Part shown: positions 1 through 8,412 of the stretch, piece after piece
How the letters are laid out: each line of letters starts with the position of its first letter
Position numbering within the stretch: position 1 is the stretch's first letter
Assembly: GCF_004345425.1 (NCBI RefSeq)
Contig: NZ_SLVP01000005.1
Coordinates: 124,001 to 188,000, forward strand
Origin: Paenibacillus sp. BK033
Lineage (GTDB): Bacteria > Bacillota > Bacilli > Paenibacillales > Paenibacillaceae
DNA: 64,000 bases
Reading direction: 5' to 3'
The notes under the pieces: generated by a model
What the model was told of the DNA's origin: nothing
What the model saw: only the letters and a program-made list of their open reading frames with translations
The model's database searches: none
Program-made: the position numbers and the translations under genes

Positions 1-2
1 TA

Positions 3-695
3 TGGATCGGTTTTTTCTTTGCCTCCTTTGCAACAGGATTTCTGGCTATATTCAGCTCTGTCGCTGCCATTACAGGAGAAGCGGAGCATGGGGTGCTGCA
101 ATCGGTATTCGCGAGGCCGATAAAACGCGCGTTTTGGTATTTTGGCCGCTGGCTCGGATTTGTTACGTTTTGTCTTGCATATGCGCTTATTTTATTCGTT
201 TCCATTCTTGGGATCGTAACGTATGCGACGGGTGTTCACCCGGATTGGTCCGCCATTGGTCCGGCGCTTGCTTTGTTCGTCACTCCGGTACTGCTGATGG
301 TTACCTTGACGATGCTTGCCTCCTGCTGGCTTGCGCCGCTTGGCAACGGAGTTGCCATGGTGCTGCTCTTCGGAATGGGCTGGCTGGGTACCATGCTCGA
401 CCGGGTTATTGCCGCGGGGATGTTTACGTCGAATGAATCAACGAAAACAGCCGATACGATGGAGATGGTGTCGGGTCTGATTCGTTTGCTTATACCAACC
501 GACGCGCTGCAGCAGCGGATGCTATCGGATTTATTCCAGGTTAAAGACCTGGGCGAATCGTTTTCTTCCAGAGATTCATTAGGTTATTTTTCAATCGTAA
601 ATCCGCCATCGGACGCTTTTTTATATTACACCGCCGTCTATTTCGCGGTTTTCCTTGCGGCAGGTTTGTATGCCATTCGACGGAAGGACTTTTGA
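3..695 (+). CDS. ABC-2 type transporter permease, 5'-truncated
   Basis: Partial gene: the frame is open from base 3 and ends in TGA at 693-695. The first ATG-like start inside it (position 93) is not the true start, because the upstream in-frame residues continue the family pattern (a helix, then SSVAAITGEAEHGVLQS). This conserved stretch followed by FARPIKRAFWYFGRW is typical of ABC-2 membrane subunits of the NatB/YhaP kind, with about five hydrophobic helices and an RRKDF tail. It would form the membrane channel of an exporter whose ATPase lies outside the window. The substrate cannot be told. Confidence 0.75.
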   Translation, partial: WIGFFFASFATGFLAIFSSVAAITGEAEHGVLQSVFARPIKRAFWYFGRWLGFVTFCLAYALILFVSILGIVTYATGVHPDWSAIGPALALFVTPVLLMVTLTMLASCWLAPLGNGVAMVLLFGMGWLGTMLDRVIAAGMFTSNESTKTADTMEMVSGLIRLLIPTDALQQRMLSDLFQVKDLGESFSSRDSLGYFSIVNPPSDAFLYYTAVYFAVFLAAGLYAIRRKDF

Positions 696-793
696 GTCTG
701 CATGTACAACTATCGAAATAGCCAGGTCCCCTTAATGGGGGCCATTTGTCTTTATGTCCGCTTGGAACGGCTCAGGCGAACTCTGACGTTCTC

Positions 794-1891
794 TTACTCC
801 AAAATCGCAGTGTTCAGAATTTTTACGGTTACTTTCGGCTTAATGCTAAGCGAAGGATACTGCTCCCGCCAGTCGAGATATTTGAATAGGCTTGGATGAT
901 AGACGGCGACCTCATGGCCGAGCTGCAAGTAATCGCAATTCGCCTGCTGAAGAGCGGCCATAACCTTGGTTATTCTTGTCGTAAGATCCGCTGCTATAGC
1001 GGATTCCATCTCCTGCAGCATCTTATCCGTATGCTTCTTGAATTCGGAGCCATCCTCAACCAGCTTGAGCTGCAGCTGCAAGGCAATTTCAATTTCACGG
1101 AGCTTGTCTGCATCCGTAACCATATGAAAGTGGCGTTTGGCAGATTGTACGAGTACCGAATAGGACTTGCCATTCCGTTGGCCGGAGAGCAATTGGTTTT
1201 TCCCGGCCGGGCTTTCCATCAAGGTTGCAAGCTGCGTTTCCTCATTGTTCAGATTTTTGCCGGTATAACGACCGTCGCTGAATAAGGCCGTACCGGTCAA
1301 GCGTGCATCGCCTTTAAAGGGCTCGAACCTGTTCAAGGCGAAATCGTTCATGAACTGGTCACCTCCGAGAATGTAATGAAGCAATTTATTGGAAGGAATT
1401 TTTCCTCTGCGGATCTCGTCATCAAGAAGACCGATAAGGTAGTTGGAAACGGTCTGATCCTTCATCCCTTTTTGGTCCAGCAGCTTTGAGAGATCACCGT
1501 CATATACAGCCAAATAAGCGTATAACGGATTGGAAGCAAATTGGCTGGCAATGTCCAGATGCCGCAGCGGTTCATCCTTCGCGAAGCGGGAGCTTATCAG
1601 ATAAAGCCTCGTCTCGAGAACCGAAAGTGTGCCTGGAATTTCCTTGTTCGTATTGGCAACGGCGTCATACAGATTGGACCCCGTTGCCTCCATGTGCAGG
1701 GAAGTCGGCCTGCCAGCGCCTTGATTGGATTCCCGAAGGGCGGAGATGACATAATCCACTTTAAGCTGCTTGCTGTTGCCTTCGTAATCAATCCCGATAA
1801 TATCGACAAAAAGCAGCTTTTTTAATTGAAGCTGATCCCAGCAGCCTGTAATAAAAACGCAGATGAGTAAGGCAATCATGGTTCTCTTCAT
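794..1891 (-). CDS. Spore germination lipoprotein, Ger(x)C family
   Basis: 365 residues. A signal peptide ends in the lipobox ITGC (Cys about residue 17), followed by WDQ, the usual opening of GerAC/GerKC proteins (GCWDxxE/Q). In the known family this is the lipid-anchored C subunit of the nutrient germinant receptor in the inner spore membrane. It is the third gene of a minus-strand gerA-gerB-gerC operon; its ATG overlaps the gerB stop by ATGA, so translation is probably coupled. Length fits the family (about 360-400). The germinant cannot be predicted. Confidence 0.9.
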   Translation of the reverse strand: MKRTMIALLICVFITGCWDQLQLKKLLFVDIIGIDYEGNSKQLKVDYVISALRESNQGAGRPTSLHMEATGSNLYDAVANTNKEIPGTLSVLETRLYLISSRFAKDEPLRHLDIASQFASNPLYAYLAVYDGDLSKLLDQKGMKDQTVSNYLIGLLDDEIRRGKIPSNKLLHYILGGDQFMNDFALNRFEPFKGDARLTGTALFSDGRYTGKNLNNEETQLATLMESPAGKNQLLSGQRNGKSYSVLVQSAKRHFHMVTDADKLREIEIALQLQLKLVEDGSEFKKHTDKMLQEMESAIAADLTTRITKVMAALQQANCDYLQLGHEVAVYHPSLFKYLDWREQYPSLSIKPKVTVKILNTAILE

Positions 1892-2985
1892 GCCCGATGC
1901 CTCCCGGCACTCCGTATCCCGGAAATAAGGAGCAGGAGAAGTGGGAATGCAGCGACGATGAGAATCGAAAACCGATCCTGGAAGGAAGCGATTCGCAATA
2001 TATCAATGCGCTTTGTCAGAGAGAAGCTTGCAATAAAGCAAGCCGCAATAAGAATCCAGACCCAGATATACCGCTTGCCTAGTCCTGCGGTGCGCAAATG
2101 CACAAAGGCTTTGGAAGCGAGAAAAAAGTACACATTGATCGTGGGGCAGACTACAAAGACATAAAAGACAAGAAACAGAATATCCAGGCTTTGCAATATT
2201 TGAATGCGATAGTTTTTTAATATAAAAATTATCGGCTCCGGCACGATAATCAGCTGCTTCTGGCCAAACATCGTGGTACAGACGAGGCAGACGGTTACAT
2301 AAAAGACGATCGTGGAAGCATTGGCAATGGATATCGCAAGCAGAATCTTTTTCTTGCCGGCATGCACATAGGGATAAGCGTATAGAAGCAGATCGTAGCC
2401 GATATAAGCGCTGAAGGCGACATATACTCCTTTTATTACAGGCGACCAGCCTCCCGACAAGACCGGGAGAAGATTCCTTGGATCCAACCCGTAAATGCCG
2501 CTAAACGCAATAAGGAGAAAGCAAATGACGGGGAAAATCATAAAGGTCTGCGAGATGAAGGCCAGTCTCTTTAGCGTAGAAGTGGCTGCGTATCCGCAAA
2601 GGATAAACAGCATAAGGAAGATCAGCCATCTTGGAGTAAACAAAAAGATCCAACGTTTTAAAATATCGGCGTATAGGGCTGTAATGAGAAGCCCCGAGAA
2701 GGCATAATAACATCCGTACAAAAGGTTGAGAGCAATACCGATAGGTCTGCCAACAATTTCTCGCGTATACGCGTAGAAGTTCCGGTTCGGATACCGGCTG
2801 CCCAGCCACCAGATTAGTAGAATTCCAATTTGCGCGGCTAATCCGCTAATCAAAACAGCCAGCCACGTATCGTGACCGGCAGTTTCGGCTCCCGCATGGG
2901 GGAGGGATAGAACCTCGATGCCAAGCTGAGCCATTATGGTTAAGGTGATTAGCTGTCTTCCGGTGATCGCTTCTTCCTTCATCAT
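1888..2985 (-). CDS. Spore germination permease, GerB (GerAB) family
   Basis: About 365 residues and roughly ten hydrophobic helices, starting MMKEEAITGRQL, the family's usual cytosolic N-terminus (ITxxQ). GerB subunits belong to the APC amino-acid permease superfamily and bind the germinant in the inner spore membrane. I chose ATG at 2985: an AAGGAG site lies 9 bases upstream, and the ATG overlaps the gerA stop by ATGA. A TTG nine bases earlier would sit directly on that site. Middle gene of the A-B-C operon. Confidence 0.9.
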   Translation of the reverse strand: MMKEEAITGRQLITLTIMAQLGIEVLSLPHAGAETAGHDTWLAVLISGLAAQIGILLIWWLGSRYPNRNFYAYTREIVGRPIGIALNLLYGCYYAFSGLLITALYADILKRWIFLFTPRWLIFLMLFILCGYAATSTLKRLAFISQTFMIFPVICFLLIAFSGIYGLDPRNLLPVLSGGWSPVIKGVYVAFSAYIGYDLLLYAYPYVHAGKKKILLAISIANASTIVFYVTVCLVCTTMFGQKQLIIVPEPIIFILKNYRIQILQSLDILFLVFYVFVVCPTINVYFFLASKAFVHLRTAGLGKRYIWVWILIAACFIASFSLTKRIDILRIASFQDRFSILIVAAFPLLLLLISGIRSAGRHRA

Positions 2986-4415
2986 CTCTTCCAACTCCTT
3001 GGATGCCGCAGCCTAGTTTGATTATATGATGCTGTTCCGTTTGGCCTTTTACGCAGGTTCCAAATGGGTGAGCGGATCAGTGTATCCCTTATCCCGCTTA
3101 AAGTGAAAGGGGGAGTAAAGTAAGGCTGTCCCATCGTGCTCATTTGACATAGGTAAATAATCATCAACATAAAAAAGAAAGCCAGACCAAGCAGCCCAAA
3201 GACCGAAGAAAGTAAAATCGCAGGATAACCGAGCAGTCTTACCGCGCTGCTCATCTCGTAGGATGGAATAACAAAAGAAGCCAAGCCCGTTAAAGCGGCG
3301 ACGATAACCATCGTGTTGGACGCCAGATTGGATTGTACCACTACGGTTCCGATAACAATACCGCCGACAACGCCTATGGTTTGACCGGCTGGACTGGCTA
3401 GACGTATGGTGGCCTCTCTTAAAATTTCAAGCAAAAGCATCATGGAAAGCGTCTCGACTAACGGTGGGAAAGTTACGTATTTCAATGAGCTTTGCAGCGT
3501 ATTCACGAAGTTAATCGGCAGCAGCTGCGGATTAAAGGAACTGACTGACACGTAAAAGGCCGGCAGCCCGATGGTCAGCAGGAAGCAGGCAAGACGAAGA
3601 AGCCGGAAAAAGGTTCCAAGAATCGCGCTAATATGGTAATCGTCGGGGCTTTGGAAAAAAGACCAGAACGTGACCGGCAAAATAATGGCATCCGGCGATC
3701 CCGACGTCGCGATAACCATTTTTCCCTCCATTAAATACGCGCGCGCGCGATCAGGACGTTCGGTAATTAAGAGTTGAGGGAACAAGCTGAACTTCTTGTC
3801 ACGGATTAGCTCGTCAATAAAACCTGGCGCATCCGTATAATCGATGTCGATGCTTAGCAGGCGCTTGTCCAATTCTGCAACAAGTGACGGCTCAGCGACC
3901 GACTTCAGGTACATAACCGATACCTTCGTCTTGGATAATCGTCCTATCGTATACGTCTTGACAATAAGCTCGGTTGAAGGAATCATCTTGCGCATCAAAT
4001 TAAGATTGGTATCCAGATTCTCTATGAATGCTTCATTGGCTCCGCGAAGAACACGTTCATTCGTCGGAATATTAATGGTGCGTTCCTTCTTCAGATCCGC
4101 GCCAAGCAGATACAATTTGCTCTCCCCGTTGCGATGCAGCACCGTCTTGCCGCATACAATTGCTTGAACGGCTTCTTCGAGGCGATCGGTCTCGGCATAG
4201 TCGAGAATCGATATAACCTCGCGAACCTCACTCATAGGCCGGGAGAGCAGCGGTTTCAGTATAAACTCCTGAACATGGGAGGAATCAATCAAGGTGTCCA
4301 GATAGAATAGTCTGTATTCTATTCCGCCGATCAACAGCTTTTTCGATTGAAAATCGCTTTGTTCGAAGAATTGCCGGCTGAAGTATTGCTCTGATGCTGC
4401 TACAGACGGGTTCAC
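2982..4415 (-). CDS. Spore germination protein, GerA family
   Basis: 477 residues. Long soluble N-terminal half with GerA landmarks (DCE-like region; LRGANEAFIENLDTNLNLMR around residue 140; TERPDRARAYLMEGK around residue 220), then a hydrophobic C-terminal half with SSFNPQLLPINFV and about five helices, ending IRSPIWNLRKRPNG. This matches GerAA/GerKA, the A subunit of the germinant receptor. GTG start at 4415 with AGGAGGAGA 8 bases upstream. First gene of a tight three-gene operon, with 4-base overlap into gerB. No sporulation-sigma promoter was assigned with confidence in the 200 bases upstream. Confidence 0.92.
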   Translation of the reverse strand: MNPSVAASEQYFSRQFFEQSDFQSKKLLIGGIEYRLFYLDTLIDSSHVQEFILKPLLSRPMSEVREVISILDYAETDRLEEAVQAIVCGKTVLHRNGESKLYLLGADLKKERTINIPTNERVLRGANEAFIENLDTNLNLMRKMIPSTELIVKTYTIGRLSKTKVSVMYLKSVAEPSLVAELDKRLLSIDIDYTDAPGFIDELIRDKKFSLFPQLLITERPDRARAYLMEGKMVIATSGSPDAIILPVTFWSFFQSPDDYHISAILGTFFRLLRLACFLLTIGLPAFYVSVSSFNPQLLPINFVNTLQSSLKYVTFPPLVETLSMMLLLEILREATIRLASPAGQTIGVVGGIVIGTVVVQSNLASNTMVIVAALTGLASFVIPSYEMSSAVRLLGYPAILLSSVFGLLGLAFFFMLMIIYLCQMSTMGQPYFTPPFTLSGIRDTLIRSPIWNLRKRPNGTASYNQTRLRHPRSWKR

Positions 4416-4561
4416 ATGGATCTCCTCCTATGCCATTGATTTCCTTACTATAGCCATTGAATGGAAAAATTATGTGGCATGCGGGGATTAGATAAAGGGC
4501 TTATGGTCTCAATATGGACAGGAAAAATCTATGAAGGAATGAAGGGGATGAGATAAATGCA

Positions 4562-4598
4562 AGAGGGTTGTCGAAGATATGATCTTCAACAACCCTCT
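4562..4598. terminator. Strong hairpin after the DUF420 gene
   Basis: Arms AGAGGGTTGT and ACAACCCTCT with an inner GAAGAT/ATCTTC pairing, almost perfect over 17 base pairs. It sits just past the 3' end of the minus-strand DUF420 gene. No clear T-run follows on either strand, so terminator function is likely but not certain. Confidence 0.55.
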
Positions 4599-4613
4599 AT
4601 GGTTAAGATTAAC

Positions 4614-5171
4614 TTAATAATAAGGTTCCATCATAAGGAACACGACAACCCCGGTCAAGCTGACATAAAGCCAGATCGGCATTGTCCAACGGGCGATTCT
4701 GCGATGCTTATGCAGTTGGTTTGTCCATCCCCATACGAGCGTGAACAAAGCTAACGGAACGATGATGGCCGCCAGAAAGCTGTGCGAGATAAGGATGAAG
4801 AAATAAATCGGCCGGATTACGCCTTCTCCGCCAAAGCTCGCCGTCTCCGAGGACATATAATGAAAGGTTAAATAGGAGACAAGGAACAACAAGGTTGAAG
4901 AAAAGGCTGCGAGAATGAACCCTTTGTGAAGCTTAACGTTCTTCCGCAGAATCGCGATCAACGCGGCCAGCAGGAAGATAAAGGTGAAGCTGTTCAATAG
5001 CCCATTGATTCTGGGGAAGATGGTAAGGTCGAAATCGATATCTCCCTTGTAGCCAATCGGCGAGAAGAACAAGAGAAGTATAACGATATTTGCGATCAGC
5101 GAAATCGTGACGATGGCAGCCGTATAATTTTTATTGCCGGCTTGCCGCGGTGCTTGTTGCTTTTCATTCAT
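4614..5171 (-). CDS. DUF420 family membrane protein (YozB/CtaM-like)
   Basis: 185 residues, five or so hydrophobic helices (residues about 17-38, 50-70, 80-100, 122-145, 160-180) with HKGFI and conserved histidines (TFHY, ISHSF) of the DUF420 family. Staphylococcal CtaM, a member, is needed to mature haem-A oxidases; the sequence does not show whether this copy does that, and no cytochrome oxidase genes lie near. Monocistronic, followed by a strong hairpin at 4562-4598. An AAGGAG lies 14 bases before the ATG, rather far. Confidence 0.75.
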   Translation of the reverse strand: MNEKQQAPRQAGNKNYTAAIVTISLIANIVILLLFFSPIGYKGDIDFDLTIFPRINGLLNSFTFIFLLAALIAILRKNVKLHKGFILAAFSSTLLFLVSYLTFHYMSSETASFGGEGVIRPIYFFILISHSFLAAIIVPLALFTLVWGWTNQLHKHRRIARWTMPIWLYVSLTGVVVFLMMEPYY

Positions 5172-5314
5172 TTAATCCGGAGAGCTCCTTTCCAACCACA
5201 TGGTAATGGCTTCATTATAGACGGGTTTTGTCATACAGCAATCAGGCTTTAATGTCTAAATAGCGAAATCTTATTGACTATTTCGAGGCGATATTTAACT
5301 GAAGTGAACCTCCT

Positions 5315-5344
5315 TTGCTTTCACCTGTGCATTAGACATACAAT
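5315..5344 (+). promoter_or_regulatory. Possible sigma-A promoter
   Basis: TTGCTT, an 18-base spacer, and TACAAT at 5339-5344, about 46 bases before the alpha/beta hydrolase gene. The -10 is good and the -35 moderate. Confidence 0.4.
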
Positions 5345-5390
5345 GGTGGAAATAGCCATATAAACGGTTATACGAAGGGATTGAAAAGAA

Positions 5391-6002
5391 ATGAAGTTAG
5401 AGATGATTACGGTTCCGTCCTATTGGGGAACAGATTTAAAGCAAAAACTTATTTCGGTTCAAGAACGAAACCATAAACTTGTGGTTCTATTCCCGGGTAA
5501 AAATTACTCTTGTGAACTACCGCTTCTTTACTATGCAGGGAATACCGCTCTTCAATACCATAATGATTTATTTATAATGGAATACGGCTATCAAGCCGCT
5601 CGAACCGGTTTAGACATGAAGGATTTATCAAGAGTTGTAGAGGAATGTTTAGACTCCATTCAAAAAATAATAGATAACTATAATGAAATCATTTTTATTA
5701 GCAAAAGCATGGGGACCATTGTAGCAGGTGAAGTATACAGAAGTTTACAGAGAAAGATAAAGCATATCTACTTAACCCCTTTAGTCGATACCATTCCATT
5801 TCTAAATACATCAGAGGGAATCGTCATTTATGGCGGGAACGATCCGTACTTTACTAGGGAACATGCACTCAAAATGAAAAGCAATCAAAGGGCGTTTGAA
5901 ATTCCGAATGCCGATCATGGATTAGAATGCGGAAGCATAGATAATAACCTTACTATACTTACGAAGGTCATTGAAATTTATAAAGAAGCATTTACAAAAT
6001 AA
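5391..6002 (+). CDS. Small alpha/beta hydrolase
   Basis: 203 residues. A candidate nucleophile serine lies in ISKSMGT (about residue 105, elbow variant without the first Gly), an acid in GGNDPYF (about 149), and a histidine in NADHGLE (about 175), in the order and spacing of an alpha/beta-hydrolase triad. No signal peptide, so probably cytosolic. The gene is clearly richer in A and T than its neighbours, which may point to recent acquisition. Single gene: possible promoter at 5315-5344 and a terminator at 6045-6077. Substrate unknown. Confidence 0.7.
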   Translation: MKLEMITVPSYWGTDLKQKLISVQERNHKLVVLFPGKNYSCELPLLYYAGNTALQYHNDLFIMEYGYQAARTGLDMKDLSRVVEECLDSIQKIIDNYNEIIFISKSMGTIVAGEVYRSLQRKIKHIYLTPLVDTIPFLNTSEGIVIYGGNDPYFTREHALKMKSNQRAFEIPNADHGLECGSIDNNLTILTKVIEIYKEAFTK

Positions 6003-6044
6003 TGGCTATGAAATCATCGTAGGCATAGAGTGCTGACATATGAA

Positions 6045-6077
6045 AGCAGCCGGCTAATTAAGTTCGGCTGCTGTTTT
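6045..6077 (+). terminator. Rho-independent terminator
   Basis: AGCAGCCG pairs with CGGCTGCT, followed by GTTTTC, 40 bases past the hydrolase stop. Confidence 0.7.
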
Positions 6078-6143
6078 CATCATTGTATCGGGGAAGCGCC
6101 ATGCGCCCCTTGGCTAGTCGCTTTATTGAATCCGCTCGTCGGA

Positions 6144-7031
6144 CTACAGATTTAGAGAGTGTTTTTGCTTGCGGCTGCCGTTCGGCAGTGCGTTATGAAC
6201 AGAGGGCCTTGCTTTCGCGGCTGTAAGTGTAGCATTGACCTCTCCGCCCAGAATAATAATATTTGAGCTGATATACAGCCAGATCAGCAGGATGATAATG
6301 CCGCCAATGCTTCCGTACGTCTTGGAATAGTTCCCAAAGTTGTTAATATAGAATTGGAACAGAAGCGATGAAGCAATCCAGCCGAAGGTCGCAAACAGAG
6401 CACCCGGGACGGCCGATTTGAAATGAATGTTACGATTGGGGACAATCCAATACAGCAGCGAGAAAACAACAATCATAAACGAAATGGGAACGACGTATTT
6501 CAAGGTGCCCCAGATGAGTTCGAAGCCTACAGGGGAATCGAACCAATCAAACAGAAACTCACCGATCACCTCTCCAAAAATCAGCAAAACAATCGCCAGC
6601 AAAATAGCAAGCGCTAACACAACCGTAGCCGCAAGCGAAATCGCGCGAACCTTCCAAAACGGGCGGTTTTCTTCGACATCATAAGCTTTGTTAACACCTT
6701 TAATGACCGCATTCACGCCATTGGAGGCCGACCAGAGCGTAGCAATCATGCCGATCGATAACAAAGTGCCCCTGCTGTCGTTTGTTACCTCCCCCAGAAT
6801 CGCTTGGATCGCTTCGCCTGTTTGCCCGGGCATCAAGCGAATTAGCTCAGCGACGACACTATCTCCAGACAGCCGGACAAAACTCATCAAGCTCACCACA
6901 AAAATTAGAAACGGAAAAAAGGACAAAATAAAATAATACGTAAGCTGCGCTCCTAGAGCAGGAACGTCATCATCGCGAAAGCGGCTGTACAGATTTTTGA
7001 AAAACGGAAGAATCTTCGAAACTCGTTTCAT
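6144..7031 (-). CDS. YihY/BrkB family inner-membrane protein
   Basis: About 295 residues with six hydrophobic helices. The pattern ALGAQLTYYFILSFFPFLIF (residues about 25-45), LWSASNGVNAVIKGVNKAYD (about 103-122), and the C-terminal YGSIGGIIILLIWLYISS is diagnostic of YihY/BrkB. Once called a ribonuclease or virulence factor, the family's role is still unclear. ATG at 7031 is preferred: GAGGAG lies 8 bases upstream, whereas the GTG nine bases earlier sits on that site. It ends in a lysine-rich tail. Confidence 0.9.
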   Translation of the reverse strand: MKRVSKILPFFKNLYSRFRDDDVPALGAQLTYYFILSFFPFLIFVVSLMSFVRLSGDSVVAELIRLMPGQTGEAIQAILGEVTNDSRGTLLSIGMIATLWSASNGVNAVIKGVNKAYDVEENRPFWKVRAISLAATVVLALAILLAIVLLIFGEVIGEFLFDWFDSPVGFELIWGTLKYVVPISFMIVVFSLLYWIVPNRNIHFKSAVPGALFATFGWIASSLLFQFYINNFGNYSKTYGSIGGIIILLIWLYISSNIIILGGEVNATLTAAKARPSVHNALPNGSRKQKHSLNL

Positions 7032-7205
7032 AGCCCTCACTCCTCTTAGTAGAAGATAAACAAGAGAGGCCTGACTCTAAACAGGAGTAATTATTTAAAC
7101 AAGGGATCCGGGCAGTTGGAGGGACTCTATCGTCTGCAGAATGAAGGCTTCATAATTTGCGGCAGTTGGGAATACAAATTCACTTTCACAAATAAAGAAT
7201 AACAA

Positions 7206-7397
7206 CTATTCTTTTTTAACCTTCTTCTTTCTTGGGAGCATGAACAAAAGTGAAGGGGGCTCAAGCCATTCGTAATTTTCAGGTAACCCGTACATGTCTG
7301 CTAAACTAAATACGACTAGAAACGGTAAAAGCCCAAGAGCAAATACAGCAATCAATATTCCGAAGGAAATGGATTTGAAAATCTCCATTGCTTTCAT
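7206..7397 (-). CDS. Small one- or two-helix membrane protein, unknown
   Basis: 63 residues. One long hydrophobic stretch (residues about 8-32), a short second one (LLFML), and a basic C-terminus (PRKKKVKKE). A GGGGATGA site lies just before the ATG. The region is AT-rich and free of other reading frames, which supports a real gene. I recognise no family. Confidence 0.55.
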   Translation of the reverse strand: MKAMEIFKSISFGILIAVFALGLLPFLVVFSLADMYGLPENYEWLEPPSLLFMLPRKKKVKKE

Positions 7398-7511
7398 AAG
7401 CTCATCCCCAATCTAAAATGGATTATTAATCCCTTTAATAGTACTGGCTTACCTCAACTTTCCGAAAATTGTATCGTATTACGATATAAATATGTAGAGG
7501 AGCATGTATTA

Positions 7512-7919
7512 ATGTCAACTCAAATTATGACAAAATCCTTGTACGAGCAATTGGCCAGCTTCAGGTATAAATTGCGTGTATTTATGCATTTTAGTGAAAA
7601 CGTTGCCAAGGAGGTAGGTTTAACGCCGCAGCAACATCAATTACTCCTTGTCATACAGGGCTATCCGGGACGTGACTACGCGACTATTTCCGAGGCAGCT
7701 GAAAAGCTTCAAATTACGCATCATGCTTGCGTGGGTTTAGTATCCCGCTGTCAGAAATCCGGACTAATAAAGCGCCGGCCGAATCCGGATGACGCGAGAA
7801 GTATTCTTCTTTCGTTAACAGACAAAGGACTCGAACTCTTGGAGCATATATCCGAAATCCATCTAAAACAACTTCATGATCTTCAAATTGATCTTGCGTT
7901 TTTTGAGACGATTCATTAG
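7512..7919 (+). CDS. MarR family transcriptional regulator
   Basis: 135 residues. Winged-helix pattern: LTPQQHQLLLVIQGYPG, then the recognition helix region ISEAAEKLQITHHACVGLVSRCQKSGLIKRRPNPDDARSILLSLTDKGLELL, with the DxR wing motif (DDAR) at about residue 92. Cytosolic dimeric DNA-binding protein; the ligand is unknown. It sits just upstream of the ABC-F leader on the same strand but has its own GAGGAG site, and the next promoter (7972-8000) is separate. MarR proteins often control resistance genes, but a link to the ABC-F gene is inference. Confidence 0.88.
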   Translation: MSTQIMTKSLYEQLASFRYKLRVFMHFSENVAKEVGLTPQQHQLLLVIQGYPGRDYATISEAAEKLQITHHACVGLVSRCQKSGLIKRRPNPDDARSILLSLTDKGLELLEHISEIHLKQLHDLQIDLAFFETIH

Positions 7920-7971
7920 CTATAGATGAAGACCGAGAATGGAACCTATTACCCTTTTGGAAAATAGAGGG

Positions 7972-8000
7972 GTGCAAGCGCGATATTGCCATGCTATAAT
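7972..8000 (+). promoter_or_regulatory. Sigma-A promoter of the ABC-F leader
   Basis: GTGCAA, exactly 17 bases, then a perfect TATAAT at 7995-8000. Transcription from about 8007 would give a leader of about 400 bases before the ABC-F start. Confidence 0.7.
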
Positions 8001-8006
8001 GGGTTA

Positions 8007-8412
8007 TCTTAAATTATTGGAGGTATCTAATCAGACATCATGTGGACCTAATTTCCTGTCGATCATGATTTTCGAAAATGACGATAAGTGATAAGAGCTC
8101 AGCCTATGCGCGGAGCGGATTAGGATACGTGTGTCTATTGGAGAGATCTCCTTCCACCTTGGTGGATGCCATCTATTGGCGTCTATTTGGGGTGGTTTCA
8201 CGCTATTCCTATATCCGCATATCCTTAGCCGCAGGCGCGCCCTGCGGTTTTTTTGAATTCTAAGCGCTTATAAGCTGTGCTAATAAACATGGCTTAGAAT
8301 TCACCGGATTGAAACGCGCTCGCCACCACGGACGGCGGTAGCCGTTTCACCTTGTCATTCGACAATCATAACCCCTGTCAGTTGTTTAACTAAACTAGAA
8401 GTGGTGATTGGA
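8007..8412 (+). promoter_or_regulatory. Structured leader with attenuator upstream of ABC-F gene
   Basis: The untranslated stretch holds, in order: a GGAGG at 8019-8023 followed by a three-codon frame (ATG TGG ACC TAA, 8040-8051); a hairpin CCACC/GGTGG at 8154-8165; a strong intrinsic terminator CCGCAGG/CCTGCGG plus seven Ts at 8229-8254; a 10-base inverted repeat (GAATTCTAAG at 8255, CTTAGAATTC at 8292); and a GAAACG/CGTTTC hairpin near 8311-8348. Segment 8115-8127 can pair with 8220-8232 (11 of 13 positions), which overlaps the terminator's left arm, so it can act as an antiterminator. The same segment can instead pair with 8212-8218. Antibiotic-resistance ABC-F genes (vmlR and others) are known to be controlled this way. 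Confidence 0.65.
8229..8254 (+). terminator. Attenuator terminator before the ABC-F gene
   Basis: Perfect 7-bp GC-rich stem with a 5-base loop and a run of seven Ts. It lies about 160 bases before the coding region and downstream of the only good promoter, so it should stop transcription early unless the antiterminator forms. Confidence 0.8.

Noticed and set aside
715..760. GGTCCCC/GGGGGCC hairpin between the first permease and gerC
   Set aside because: Short stem with no T-run on either side; too weak to call a terminator.
8190..8205. GGGGTGGTTTCACGC as a T-box-like sequence in the ABC-F leader
   Set aside because: Lacks the ACC core and the rest of Stem I; chance resemblance.
8078..8263. 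61-codon frame through the ABC-F leader
   Set aside because: No ribosome site, it crosses the terminator and T-run, and codon use is random; the region is better explained as regulatory RNA.
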